A DNA stretch of 64,000 nt from Calothrix sp. NIES-2100 (GCF_002368195.1 NZ_AP018178.1:2054238-2118237); one strand, 5' to 3'. Shown: positions 1 through 9,237, counted from the stretch's first letter. Numbers and translations: made by a program. Notes: generated by a model from the sequence alone, not told the origin.

Positions 1-1196
1 GGAGGTGGGGGAGGTGGGGGTAACGGGGTGATACGAGGTTGGCTTGGTGATACTGCTGGTGCGCTCATTCTCGGCTGTGCGCTTACGACGGCTTGCACGG
101 GAATATTTGCACTTGGTAATAATCCCAATAATGTCACCTCTAACCACAAACGCGGTTGAGTTGTGTTTTTAATTTGCTGTTCGGCTTCGCGTAAGTGCTT
201 CTGTCCCGTCAAAATAATACTTGTATCTAGCTTCTGGGCTAATTCAATTAATGCTTGCCAGGTTTGCTGAGTACAAGCAACTAAATCTTGGCGGTTAGGT
301 GCAGTTTTCGCAATGAGTAGATCGCGGTAGGAAGCGGCGAGATTTTGCAGAATAGTCAGTGGTTCTCGACCACGATTGAGGATGTTGCGGGTAGATTCGA
401 GAACTGCTTCTGCTCGATCTTGGGCGATCGCATCTAACAGCGCTAATAAGTCCCGTTCGCTGACTGCTCCAACTAAATCCCAAACTTTGTCAGGTGTGAT
501 TTCACCCGATGATAGCCCTAATTGGTCGAGTAGACTTTCCGCATCCCGTAATCCTCCCTGGGCCAGTTGGGCTACTAAGGTGACCGCGTCCAAGGTAATA
601 TTAATGTTTTCTTTGTGAGCGATCGCGCTTAAATGCTTGACCATCGCTTCTAAGTCGATGCGTCTAAAATCAAACCTTTGACAACGAGAAATAATTGTCG
701 GCAATACTCGCTGGGGGTCGGTTGTCGCTAAGACAAAGACTACGTGTTTCGGTGGTTCTTCTAGCGTTTTGAGTAGCGCATTGAATGCCTGGGTACTGAG
801 CATATGGCATTCGTCGATCACATAAACTTTATAGCGACACTCCACAGGGGCGAACTGCGCTTTTTCAATAATCTCGCGGATATTATCTACACCTGTGTTG
901 CTGGCGGCATCGATTTCAATCACATCTAAGGAATAGCCCTTAGTAATGCCTTGACAAACATTACATCTGCCACAGGGTTCAGCAGTCGGCTTGCCACTCT
1001 CAAGACAATTGAGAGATTTGGCGAGAATCCGGGCGCTAGAAGTTTTACCTGTACCTCTGGGGCCAGTAAACAAATAAGCTGGAGCGATTTTGGCTGAGCG
1101 AATCGCGTTGGTGAGGGTGGTAGCGATCGCCTCTTGTCCCACTAGTTGAGCAAAACTCTTTGGGCGATACTTGTGGTGCAGGGGTTCGTAAGACAT
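1..1196 (-). CDS. dnaX: DNA polymerase III subunit gamma/tau, 5' part (3' end outside window)
   Basis: Clamp-loader ATPase of the replicative polymerase. Translating the minus strand from the ATG at 1196 gives MSYEPLHHKYRPKSFAQLVG, the standard DnaX start. It continues with Walker A GPRGTGKTSSAR, a zinc-binding cluster (Cys followed by CGRCNVC), Walker B VYVIDECHML and the sensor/SRC motif ISRCQRF. The gene is open to the left edge, where it enters a Thr/Pro/Ser-rich linker, so the tau-specific tail is not seen. Some cyanobacterial dnaX genes carry an intein; the Walker A region here is uninterrupted. No clear neighbour relation: the next gene is 636 bp away and divergent. Confidence 0.95.
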   Translation of the reverse strand, partial: MSYEPLHHKYRPKSFAQLVGQEAIATTLTNAIRSAKIAPAYLFTGPRGTGKTSSARILAKSLNCLESGKPTAEPCGRCNVCQGITKGYSLDVIEIDAASNTGVDNIREIIEKAQFAPVECRYKVYVIDECHMLSTQAFNALLKTLEEPPKHVVFVLATTDPQRVLPTIISRCQRFDFRRIDLEAMVKHLSAIAHKENINITLDAVTLVAQLAQGGLRDAESLLDQLGLSSGEITPDKVWDLVGAVSERDLLALLDAIAQDRAEAVLESTRNILNRGREPLTILQNLAASYRDLLIAKTAPNRQDLVACTQQTWQALIELAQKLDTSIILTGQKHLREAEQQIKNTTQPRLWLEVTLLGLLPSANIPVQAVVSAQPRMSAPAVSPSQPRITPLPPPPPP

Positions 1197-1831
1197 AAAA
1201 TTGCAGCACCCAGTCGAGTTTGGGATGATACGATGGGGGTATTTTTCGGTTTAAATTGCCTTCAACGGTGAGGCAAGGCGGGGAGTCCAGCACTAAACAA
1301 GGGTTAACCAAATCCTACTCCCAAGGAGTATTCTTGCTTCTTCCCATGAGAAAATGGTTTGGAAACCCAAATTATTGTTTCCAAATTGTTAACTACTGTT
1401 TCACAGTTAGTACACTATTTTTATATTGGTTTTGTTACTCAGTTGCTAGATTCTCAATTTAGCTGCTTTCTTATAACACTATTTCAGCTACATTCGTACA
1501 GAACCCCAGAGGGTTTCACCTGTGGTCACAGCTCAATTATATCAGACAAGGACGGGGTTTAAAAGTTAAAAAGTTACATTTGATACATTAAAATCATCAA
1601 TTAGAGGCATCAGCCTTGGTTTTTTCCTGTTGCTGTCGATGTTGTCCTTGCCCGGAAATCAGGCGTGGTTTTTAGCTATTGGTGGCATATCTGGTAAACT
1701 ACCCAGACCCAAACTCTACTTGAGAGTATTCTTCAAGTTTTGCGTTGTAGCATGAGCAAGAGAAAGTTTTTCTGGAATATTAAAGCTATAGTAAAGTGCG
1801 ATCGCTACAATCTTAGGGTAAATCATACTCA
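1197..1831. other. Intergenic region between dnaX and the first N-domain gene
   Basis: About 635 bp of AT-rich DNA between divergent genes, so it should hold both promoters. Short ORFs here have no recognisable motif and run across low-complexity sequence. A TACAAT hexamer at about 1805 precedes the downstream gene. The stretch around it (gctacaatct plus agg/ggtaaa) recurs upstream of the TPR-CHAT gene at about 2830, suggesting a duplicated promoter or leader. Confidence 0.4.
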
Positions 1832-2536
1832 ATGGTGCAGCAGATGCTTAAGCGGCTAATTCAGAGGCTCTTAAAGTTTTTTCAGGGATTGTTTGGTGGG
1901 AAACCCAACCGCTCCCCAAATAGGAGAGATGTGCCCAAAGAACCACCGCCAGAACTTACCGATACAGATCTAGAAATTCTGTTCAACGAACTTTTGGAAG
2001 GAGTACATCAAGCACGGGGACAAGCATGGGCACTCAAGTGGCTACATAATATTGAACATCGCATCCCAACTGAACGTTGGGTTGAGTGGTTACGGCGTTT
2101 AGAAGCAAGATTGCTAGCAGCACCCACACCGAATAATGAATTAGCGGCGCGGTTACTACAACTGGGTGAATTAGGTGTTGGCGAAGTCGGAAACGTTGCC
2201 TACGATATTGGGATGCAACTGTTAACCCGCAATCAAGGTGAGCCAATTTGGGAATATGCAGGGACAGATGCTGTCAGGGCTTCACCACCCGAAGATCAAG
2301 ACTTCTTACCAAGTGCAACAGATACAACAGATACAACAGAGAATGTCCCAGAGGAAGGTTACCAAACCATTACCTTAGAAGAGTTGTTTGGGATGATGCA
2401 GCAAGATGAAACCTTATCAGAGCAAATTGCTCAACAACTCGGTTTGGAAACAAACGACCCCCAAGTGATTATCCAAGCATTGATTAATCAGTACCATGCT
2501 GCTAATCAAGGGGCTATAGAACAGACAGAATCTTGA
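1832..2536 (+). CDS. Stand-alone copy of the TPR-CHAT N-terminal domain (hypothetical protein)
   Basis: A 234-aa protein of unknown function. Residues 5-19 form a strongly cationic amphipathic helix (MLKRLIQRLLKFFQG). A helical domain follows to about residue 130, with motifs PPELTDTDLEILF, LLEGVHQARGQAWALK and LLQLGELGVGEVG. These match the first ~135 residues of the next gene almost motif for motif, so the two genes share a paralogous domain. The rest is acidic and Thr-rich. The C-terminal ~55 residues (LEELFGMMQQDETLSEQIAQ) look like a separate helical segment. Alignment with the neighbour makes the Met at 1844 an equally good start. It could be a partner, decoy or substrate of the neighbouring CHAT protein; that is inference only. 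Confidence 0.75.
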   Translation: MVQQMLKRLIQRLLKFFQGLFGGKPNRSPNRRDVPKEPPPELTDTDLEILFNELLEGVHQARGQAWALKWLHNIEHRIPTERWVEWLRRLEARLLAAPTPNNELAARLLQLGELGVGEVGNVAYDIGMQLLTRNQGEPIWEYAGTDAVRASPPEDQDFLPSATDTTDTTENVPEEGYQTITLEELFGMMQQDETLSEQIAQQLGLETNDPQVIIQALINQYHAANQGAIEQTES

Positions 2537-2866
2537 CTTTCTTGCCCAAAAGCAAAACAATAGTGCCACTACCAAAAATTTGCTCATTCGCTCATTCAAG
2601 TTGAGTGAAACCATCCAGTGACTATTGACTCATCCCCTATGCCCAATACCTCATACTTCTCTTCTCCCAAGGGGAGACGCTACGCGAACGGCTTTGCGGT
2701 AGTTGAGCGTAGTCGAAACTCAGTATAAGTACCCCAGACCCAATCAAGAGATGACTTATTTCACAAATTTTTCATCTGGTTAATCGTGGCTTTTTACGTA
2801 ATTGGCGATCTTTTGAACACAACGATGGCTACAATCTAGGTTAAACAAAATCCAAGAGTGTGAAAG
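2537..2866. other. Intergenic region with a dispersed repeat fragment
   Basis: 330 bp between two genes on the same strand. Around 2669-2706 is a stretch ending in gagacgctacgcgaacgg, of the type widely dispersed in Nostoc-like genomes. The segment near 2829-2845 (gctacaatct, gttaaa) resembles the region just before the previous gene and may be part of a shared promoter. Confidence 0.4.
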
Positions 2867-5800
2867 ATGCTCAGGCGTCTATTTCAGTGGCTTAAAAAGT
2901 TATTTCAGCATCCTTTTAGCAGCCAGAAAGCTAGAACTGTAAATGCAGCAAAGGGATACGGGGTGGTAAATTCACCACCCGAACTTACTAATGCGGATTT
3001 AGAACTGTTGTTTACACAGTTGCTAGAAGGCGTGCAACAAGCACGAGGCAAACAATGGGCGCTGAAGTACCTGCAACGCATGGAACATCGCATCTCTGAT
3101 GAGCGCTGGATAGATTGGCTGTTGAGCTTTGGTGAAAGATTATTAAATTCACCTGCACCTAACCATCAGTTAGCAGCAAGGATGATCCAGCTGGGCGAAC
3201 TGGGGATCGGCAGCATCGGTGACCTGGCGTATGATATAGGTCTAAGCTTGCTGAAGCGTAACTCAGCCACAAGGTATGAAGAAATTGAAGAGCTAGATCA
3301 TCATGTGACGATGGAAAACACAAGACCGGAAAACAATCGGCCACACTCTCCAGGCCAGGAGTTGATCCGTAATTTGGGCGATCGCTTGTGGGATTATGAC
3401 GAAGAAGATGAGACGGAAATCCTGCCAATACCCGAAATAAACACTGTTGAGGAAACATGGACAGGTAAATTAGGGGAAGTTATCTGGGAGTATCAAGGAG
3501 AAGATACCGAAATTCCCACGCGGGCAACTCTTCTCGATCCAGGAGAAGATGATGAGATTGCTAACTTATTCGATTTGTTTTCTGAGCCGGAAGCAGAAGA
3601 AACTGAAACCACAACACCAGTTACTAACCTCAATCCCCCCACAAACCAAACAAGCCAGACTCCGCCAAAACAACAGACCAGCTCAACTGCGCCCACAAAC
3701 CACACAAACCTGACTCCGCCAAAACAACAGACCAGCTCAACTGCGCCCACAAACCACACAAACCTGACTCCGCCCAAAGACCAGACAAGCTCAACTTCGC
3801 CAGCAGAAGATGTTAAAGAAGAATCATCAACAGATGGGACATGGGATAAATCTTTAACAAAATTAGAGCCGAGTGTAGCCCAAGCCTTTGATGAGTTGTT
3901 AGTCAGGTTGGATCAAAGTACATCTTTAGTTCAGGAACTGGCTTCAGAACTAGCAATCCAACGCCATAGTTCCCAAATAATTCCTCAACCAAAAATCGAC
4001 CGCGCCCAAGCTTGGTTTTACCAAGGTCTTCAGCAAGCGAGAAATGGAGATTTATCAGGAGCGATCGCATCTTACAACGCCGCCATCGAAATTAAACCCG
4101 ATGCTTATGAATATTGGTTCAACCGCGCCTTGACACTATTTCATTTAGAAAATTTGGTCGAAGCGATCGCATCTTATGATAAAGCCCTAGAATTCAAACC
4201 CGATTTCCACAAAGCTTGGTATAACCGGGGGGGAATTCTCGGTGAATTAGGCCAATTTGAAGAAGCAGTTATTTCTTTCGAGCAAGTAATCGCCATCAAG
4301 CCAGATTTCCCCGAAGCTTGGTCTAGCAGGGGTTTAGCACTGATGAAGTTAGGGCAATTATGGGAAGCAATTGCTAGTTACGACCAAGCCCTACTTTTAC
4401 AACCACTAGACCCAGAAAATTGGTATTACCGAGGTATCGCTTTAGGTGTTAGCGAGCAGCATGAAGAAGCGATCGCATCTTATGATAAAGCTTTAGAAAT
4501 TGAACCCAATTACTATGAAGTTTGGATCGATCGGGGTGTCGTCCTGTTTAATTTAGGACAATGGTCAGCAGCGATCGCCTCTTGGGACAAAGCACTCTCA
4601 ATTCAAGCCGACTTCTATCTAGCTTGGTATAACCGAGGCGTAGCTTTAGAAAATTTAGGCCGCCGTCAAGAAGCAATAGACTCCTATCGCAAAGCTATAG
4701 CCATCAAACCCGACTTCCATTTAGCTTGGTACAATCAGGCAGTAGCGTTGTTTTATTTAGGAAAATATCCAGAAGCGATCGCCTCCTATGACAGTGCTTT
4801 ACAAATTAAACTTGACTACTGGGAAGCTTGGATTGGACGCGGAACAGCTGCTGGTAATTTAGTTAATCCTGAAGCCCTTTCGGGTTTGTTTACTAACATC
4901 ACAGCCAACAATGCAGCCTTAAAGCAAAGTGGCTATGAAGGTAAATTAGCTAGCTACGAAGCAGGCTTGAAATATGTTCGCCCAGATACTCACCCAGAAG
5001 GTTGGGGGAGATTGCATTTAGCGATCGCCAATACTCATTACGATCACGGTAAGAAAAATACAGTTACTCGCACTCATTGGCAAAAAGCCGTAGCTGAGTA
5101 TAATCAGGCACTCTTAACCTTGACGAGTGAAGATTTTCCCCAGTTGCATCTGGAAGTTTTGCAATCCCTGATCAAAACCCTTGTAGGTTTAGGACAAACA
5201 GCACAAGCACAAGAATTCCTACAATACAGCACAAACTTATTACAACAATTACTCAGTGATACCACCCGTACTGATGATAATAAAAAACAGCTAGCTCTAA
5301 AATTTGCTGGCTTGAGACAACTAGTAGTTGATTTAGCTGTCGATTACGGTGATGTAGTCGAAGCCTGGGAAATTGCCGAACACGCTAAAAATTCTTGTTT
5401 AACCTGGCTGCTGTCAGGTTGGCAAAACGAGATTAACTCACTGAACTATACTGAAGTTCAGCCACTACTCAATCCGCAAACAGCAATTATTTACTGGCAT
5501 ATTAGCCCAGCCGCTTTACATACATTCGTTCTCAAAGATCAGGCTCCTTCGCCCATCCTCATATTTACACCAATGCAAGATACAGGGGTATTCAGCTTAG
5601 GCAAAACCCCAATGCGTTTGCATGAAGTTCCCCTTCCTGAAGCAGTGAGACGTGTGATCGCTTTTGAATCTTGGTTGGAAGATTGGAATCAACAATATCA
5701 AGAATATTGCAGCCACGCTTCAGATAAACAAAATCAAAGCAACCATTCCTGGCGAGTGGATATGGAACAAAGGCTCTTAGAGCTAAAAAATATTCTCAAT

Positions 5801-6733
5801 ATATCGACAATTCTACAGGAACTTGAAGGAATTACTCAACTAATATTAATTCCCCACCGCGATTTGCAAAAATTGCCCCTCCATGTACTTTTTTCCCCAA
5901 CTTCTGGTTCACCAGGGTTGTCAAATATTGAGGCGAATTTTACTATTAGCTATTTACCTAACGTGCAAACAGGATTAACAGGAAAATCTGCCAACATAGG
6001 CGATAAAAACACTCAATTATTCCTCAGCGTTGAAAATCCTCATAGCACAGATTATCCTCAACTAAAATTTGCCAAACTGCAAGCCGAAATTATCAGCCAA
6101 ATTTTCCCCAATCATTACCGTATCCAGGGGACACAAGCTAATAAAATTGAGGTGCAGAATGCCTTAGAGGATGAATACAATATATTTCACTTTACCGGGC
6201 ATATCATTCACAATTCTAGTGAACCAAACAAATCAGAATTGGCATTAGCAGATGCAGACAAACTCACATTAGAAGAAATCAGCCAAAAATATTTAGTAAG
6301 TTACAACCTAGTTAACCTGTCAGCTTGTGAAACTATAACTACGAGCAATCATCCCATCACTAGCGAATATGTGAGTTTAGTTAATGGTTTTCTGTGTGGA
6401 GGAGTCTCCCAGGTTGTAAGTACACTATGGACAGTAGAATCAATTGCCAATGATTTAGCAATCGTCGAGTTTTATCGACGACTACAGCCAAATAAATCAA
6501 CAGCCACTACCTTAGCTGAAGTTACAGCATGGCTAAGACAACTAACTGCGAGAGAATTAACAAAATGGTATGAAGATTTACTGAATAATCTACATCCCGA
6601 AGATTTAAGAATTAGGACGCATGTAGCAACACAAATGTATAGAAGCAGTAAACTTCCGCCAGAGCAAAAGCTATATTGCCATCCTTATTATTGGGCAGCA
6701 TTTACAATTACAGGTAGGTCAACTGAAGTATAA
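2867..6733 (+). CDS. TPR-CHAT protein (caspase-fold peptidase domain) with a cationic N-terminal domain
   Basis: 1288 aa. Residues 1-16 form an amphipathic cationic helix (MLRRLFQWLKKLFQHP). Residues ~35-135 are the domain shared with the preceding gene. An acidic, Pro/Thr-rich linker carries 18-residue tandem repeats (about 259-312). Eight full TPRs plus a partial one run from about 379 to 665 (pattern AWYNRG...EAIASYDKALEIKPD). A helical region leads to a C-terminal CHAT domain (about 900-1285). The expected caspase-like dyad is visible: His in FHFTGH (about residue 1112) and Cys in LSACET (about 1154), followed by GVSQVVSTLW. CHAT domains belong to the caspase/separase clan. In cyanobacteria such genes often lie near filamentous-haemagglutinin genes, as here. 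Substrate unknown. Confidence 0.9.
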   Translation: MLRRLFQWLKKLFQHPFSSQKARTVNAAKGYGVVNSPPELTNADLELLFTQLLEGVQQARGKQWALKYLQRMEHRISDERWIDWLLSFGERLLNSPAPNHQLAARMIQLGELGIGSIGDLAYDIGLSLLKRNSATRYEEIEELDHHVTMENTRPENNRPHSPGQELIRNLGDRLWDYDEEDETEILPIPEINTVEETWTGKLGEVIWEYQGEDTEIPTRATLLDPGEDDEIANLFDLFSEPEAEETETTTPVTNLNPPTNQTSQTPPKQQTSSTAPTNHTNLTPPKQQTSSTAPTNHTNLTPPKDQTSSTSPAEDVKEESSTDGTWDKSLTKLEPSVAQAFDELLVRLDQSTSLVQELASELAIQRHSSQIIPQPKIDRAQAWFYQGLQQARNGDLSGAIASYNAAIEIKPDAYEYWFNRALTLFHLENLVEAIASYDKALEFKPDFHKAWYNRGGILGELGQFEEAVISFEQVIAIKPDFPEAWSSRGLALMKLGQLWEAIASYDQALLLQPLDPENWYYRGIALGVSEQHEEAIASYDKALEIEPNYYEVWIDRGVVLFNLGQWSAAIASWDKALSIQADFYLAWYNRGVALENLGRRQEAIDSYRKAIAIKPDFHLAWYNQAVALFYLGKYPEAIASYDSALQIKLDYWEAWIGRGTAAGNLVNPEALSGLFTNITANNAALKQSGYEGKLASYEAGLKYVRPDTHPEGWGRLHLAIANTHYDHGKKNTVTRTHWQKAVAEYNQALLTLTSEDFPQLHLEVLQSLIKTLVGLGQTAQAQEFLQYSTNLLQQLLSDTTRTDDNKKQLALKFAGLRQLVVDLAVDYGDVVEAWEIAEHAKNSCLTWLLSGWQNEINSLNYTEVQPLLNPQTAIIYWHISPAALHTFVLKDQAPSPILIFTPMQDTGVFSLGKTPMRLHEVPLPEAVRRVIAFESWLEDWNQQYQEYCSHASDKQNQSNHSWRVDMEQRLLELKNILNISTILQELEGITQLILIPHRDLQKLPLHVLFSPTSGSPGLSNIEANFTISYLPNVQTGLTGKSANIGDKNTQLFLSVENPHSTDYPQLKFAKLQAEIISQIFPNHYRIQGTQANKIEVQNALEDEYNIFHFTGHIIHNSSEPNKSELALADADKLTLEEISQKYLVSYNLVNLSACETITTSNHPITSEYVSLVNGFLCGGVSQVVSTLWTVESIANDLAIVEFYRRLQPNKSTATTLAEVTAWLRQLTARELTKWYEDLLNNLHPEDLRIRTHVATQMYRSSKLPPEQKLYCHPYYWAAFTITGRSTEV
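3641..3802 (+). repeat. 54-bp tandem repeat inside the TPR-CHAT gene
   Basis: Two identical 54-bp units occupy 3667-3720 and 3721-3774, flanked by partial units on both sides. They encode an 18-residue Thr/Pro/Gln-rich linker unit containing TNHTNLTPP. The exact repeat suggests recent slippage and a length-variable linker between the N-terminal domain and the TPRs. Confidence 0.9.
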
Positions 6734-6775
6734 AGTCTGAAGTCTGAAGTCTGAAGTCTGAAGTCTGAAGTCTGA
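6734..6775. repeat. Heptamer tandem repeat (6 x agtctga)
   Basis: Six exact copies of the 7-mer agtctga directly after the TPR-CHAT stop codon. Short tandemly repeated 7-mers (STRR) are characteristic of heterocyst-forming cyanobacteria. Confidence 0.95.
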
Positions 6776-6893
6776 AAGTACCCAAGCATAAAGCGAAAAT
6801 TTAAGCGAATGCGTTGTCGGGGCTAAGAGGCTTAAAGCAACTGGCGTTGGAGATAAGACTTCCTTAAATCCACACTTTTCAAAACATAGGGGA

Positions 6894-6942
6894 CTAATGA
6901 CCAATGACTAATGACCAATGACCAATGACAAATGACAAATGA
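6894..6942. repeat. Heptamer tandem repeat (7 units of c[tca]aatga)
   Basis: Seven degenerate copies of a 7-mer (ctaatga, ccaatga, caaatga) immediately before the HxlR-family gene. Because each unit contains atg, the array creates spurious upstream start codons for the following ORF. Confidence 0.9.
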
Positions 6943-6949
6943 CAAATCT

Positions 6950-7291
6950 ATGGAACCTAAAGCGGAAAACGATACCAGACTAACTTGCGAAGTAGAAATC
7001 ACATTAGAAGTAATTGGTGGACGCTGGAAAGTCTTAATTATTAGAGAATTAATCGTAGGTATAAAACGCTTTGGCGAATTGCAGCGGGCTTTACCCGGAA
7101 TTACGCAAAAAATGCTCACTCAGCAACTCAGGGAAATGGAGGATGATGGCATTATTCATCGTGAAGTTTATCCCCAAATCCCCCCCAAAGTAGAATATTC
7201 ACTCACGCCTTTAGGGAAAAGCCTCCAACCAATTCTCAACGCCATGCATGAATGGGCTGTGAAACATTCTTCTCAACTACGTCGCCATTGA
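6950..7291 (+). CDS. HxlR-family winged-helix transcriptional regulator
   Basis: About 113 aa from the ATG at 6950. The ORF can be extended upstream only through the heptamer repeat, so this Met (MEPKAEND) is preferred. It has the HxlR signature: a Cys close to the N terminus (LTCEVEITLEVIGGRWKVLI), then IRELIVGIKRFGELQRALPGI, LTQQLREMEDDGIIHR and the wing YSLTPLGKSLQPIL. HxlR proteins are DNA-binding dimers, several sensing electrophiles or oxidants through that Cys. It lies between the TPR-CHAT gene and the peptide cluster and could control either. No operator was identified. Confidence 0.9.
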   Translation: MEPKAENDTRLTCEVEITLEVIGGRWKVLIIRELIVGIKRFGELQRALPGITQKMLTQQLREMEDDGIIHREVYPQIPPKVEYSLTPLGKSLQPILNAMHEWAVKHSSQLRRH

Positions 7292-7420
7292 ATTAATGAA
7301 TAGTCATCATTGATAAGTCAAATAATTCTTGATTAACAACTATTTCCTTCACGAACATGAATGAAATAGACCACTATACCTTAGTACTCAGATGTATTTT
7401 TTTACCCTGAGATTAGGATA

Positions 7421-7544
7421 AAGTTACTCGAAATATTTACGAAAAAATACTGTTAATTCTGCTAAATACCTAAATTAATTATTGATTTTGACTCGCAGGA
7501 AAATGCATAATCATCAAAAATTCACACCCTAAGTAATTATACGG
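7421..7544 (+). promoter_or_regulatory. Conserved upstream region of peptide gene A
   Basis: Two blocks recur upstream of other leader-peptide genes in the window. Block 1 (gataaagttact ... acgaaaaaatactgttaatt, about 7421-7463) matches about 8381-8421. Block 2 (ctaagtaattatacgg, about 7529-7544) matches about 8483-8498 and 13166-13181. Both lie 130-330 bp before the peptide starts. This is conservation between paralogous loci, compatible with a promoter/operator or a long 5' UTR; which one is not resolved. Confidence 0.5.
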
Positions 7545-7675
7545 TTAGCTGATATATTTTTTATCAAATCCCTGCTTAATATTAAATTTGTAGCAAGAAA
7601 TTAAAACAACACTTGCCGATTACTCAAAATATAGTTAATTTATCAAATATATCTGCTGAGATTAAACAATCACAC

Positions 7676-7918
7676 ATGAAAACAAAACTCAAACAAAATC
7701 AGACAGAAACACAGAAACACAATAGCAAAGTTATGGAGTTATCAAACTTGACCGAATTAAGTGACCAGGAAGCTGAACTGGTGATAGGTGGTTCTACTAG
7801 TGAAACGCTGATAGATAGTATTACAACTCTAGTGCAGAAAATTATTGGCTTAGTTGAAACGTGTTGGGGTTCTGGTGGCACTGGTGGTTCTGGCTCTGGT
7901 GGTGGTACTGGTGGTTGA
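7676..7918 (+). CDS. Double-glycine leader peptide A, Gly-rich core (bacteriocin/RiPP-like precursor)
   Basis: 80 aa from the ATG at 7676; earlier in-frame codons are ignored because the paralogues begin MK-(T/A/Y)-K. The leader contains LSNLTELSDQEAELVIGG, a GG-type export leader like those cut by peptidase-containing ABC exporters. The core is unusual: an amphipathic stretch (TLIDSITTLVQKIIGLVETC) with one Cys, then a Gly/Ser/Thr tail (GSGSGGGTGG). No exporter or modification enzyme is adjacent. Function unknown; bacteriocin, signal or surface peptide are all possible. Confidence 0.75.
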   Translation: MKTKLKQNQTETQKHNSKVMELSNLTELSDQEAELVIGGSTSETLIDSITTLVQKIIGLVETCWGSGGTGGSGSGGGTGG

Positions 7919-8710
7919 GGTTGTGCTACCTCGTCAGCAATATCAACATTAACTTCATCTTAAGTTCAAACCTTGGTCATGAATTGATATTGAGTCCGTG
8001 CAATTATTAATCATGTCTTTGTCACCCCAACCCTATTTTTTTGGGAGAGAAAATAGGGGGAGATCAAAAACTCATCAGCAAAGCTAACTTTGCAATATCA
8101 TCAAAACCAAAATAGTCAATTTTTCCCGCTCAATGCTAGAGGAATGCGGTTGAATTATTGAAAAAATGACTTACTCTTTAATCTTAATTTTCAGGTGTGT
8201 ATTACCTAAGTATAGTTATCCTATACAATTTGTGAAAATTCGCAATATCCAGATCCCCGACTTCTCCAAGAAGTCGGGGATCTGAAGTTTCAGGAATAAT
8301 TTAGGACTGCTATATCTGTGCATCAAATAGGAATACTATAGATATTTTCACGCAAATACAGATTGTCACAATTGAATTAGATAAAGTAACTTTAAAAGTT
8401 ACGAAAAAATACTGTTAATTATCCTCAATAAGTTATTGAATTTCTATTTTTGATAATGGCATTATCAGCAATCATTAACAGTTTTAGTAATTGTACGGAG
8501 AGAATTAATACTTATTATTAAACTGCTGGCAAATATTAAAATAGTGTCAAGTTTAAATGTCAATCATTGACTAATTTTCAAAATACATTTAACTTAAACA
8601 ATATAGAATTGAAACGTATTACCAATGAGTTTCAACATCTAAAATACTTGTCTTGTCAAGACTTTTTAGTTTAGCTATTGGTTAATTATTCAGTTTATTG
8701 GACAGCACGA
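7919..8710. other. Long intergenic region with a hairpin repeat and conserved peptide upstream elements
   Basis: 792 bp between peptide genes A and B. It holds the perfect hairpin at 8251-8283 and a region (about 8381-8498) paralogous to that upstream of peptide A. No ORF with recognisable content was seen. Confidence 0.5.
8251..8283. repeat. Perfect hairpin repeat (15-bp stem, 3-nt loop)
   Basis: agatccccgacttct, loop cca, agaagtcggggatct. A degenerate copy of the same palindrome lies at 23612-23648, so this is a dispersed repeat rather than a gene-specific terminator. Confidence 0.85.
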
Positions 8711-8887
8711 ATGAAAACAAAAAACAAAGAAAATAACCCTAAAAAACATCAACAAAATAGCAAAAATATCCAGATCTTAGACTTGACTGAAGTAAATGAC
8801 AAGGAAGCTGAACTAGTGGTAGGTGGTGTGTTTATTTGGGGAAGTTCTCTAGGAGGTGGTTCTGGAGGTGGTACTCCGGGTTCCTAA
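8711..8887 (+). CDS. Double-glycine leader peptide B, Gly-rich core
   Basis: 58 aa. It starts at the ATG at 8711 (MKTKNKENNPKKHQQNSKN), matching peptide C residue by residue; an upstream extension is not conserved. The leader core LDLTEVNDKEAELVVGG ends in GG. The short product after it is VFIWGSSLGGGSGGGTPGS. The first ~25 residues are very Lys/Asn/Gln-rich. Close paralogue of A, C and D. It lies 67 bp before C, so B and C may be co-transcribed. Confidence 0.75.
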   Translation: MKTKNKENNPKKHQQNSKNIQILDLTEVNDKEAELVVGGVFIWGSSLGGGSGGGTPGS

Positions 8888-8954
8888 TCTTGGTTGGTAA
8901 AGTTTCAAAATGAGCAGAGTTTAAATTACCTTTGTAAAGGTGAAACAGTAAAAA

Positions 8955-9137
8955 ATGAAGGCTAAAACCAAAGAAAATAATCCTAAAAAGCATCAGCAAG
9001 ATAGCAAAATTATTCAGCTATCAGACTTGACTGAATTAACTGACCAGGAAGCTGAATTGGTTGTAGGTGCTTGGACTAGTGGTGGTGGAGGTGGTAGCGG
9101 TGGTAGCGGTGGAACTGTTGACCTAACTGGGCAATAA
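8955..9137 (+). CDS. Double-glycine-type leader peptide C (GA variant), Gly-rich core
   Basis: 60 aa. The leader LSDLTELTDQEAELVVGA is identical in design to its paralogues but ends Gly-Ala instead of Gly-Gly. GA is tolerated at the cleavage site in some GG-leader families, so export is still plausible. The core after it is WTSGGGGGSGGSGG followed by TVDLTGQ. A purine-rich stretch, aaggtgaaacagtaaaaa, precedes the ATG. The gene is followed by a GC hairpin and then the first TpsA gene. Confidence 0.75.
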   Translation: MKAKTKENNPKKHQQDSKIIQLSDLTELTDQEAELVVGAWTSGGGGGSGGSGGTVDLTGQ

Positions 9138-9237
9138 GTCTCGGACTTAGCGGCTACTTAAATTTTGTCTTCAGGATAATCAAAAATCAAAGCAAAATTC
9201 AAACAGAAGACACGTCAATCTTGAAGATTTAGAAACC

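Noticed and set aside
1..1196. dnaX intein
   Set aside because: Some cyanobacterial dnaX genes have one, but the P-loop and following motifs are continuous here.
3493..3777. 94-aa antisense ORF within the TPR-CHAT gene
   Set aside because: It is the reverse reading of the 54-bp tandem repeat.
6734..6942. CRISPR-like array
   Set aside because: Units are 7-bp direct repeats with no spacers; all other repeat tracts in the window are of the same kind.
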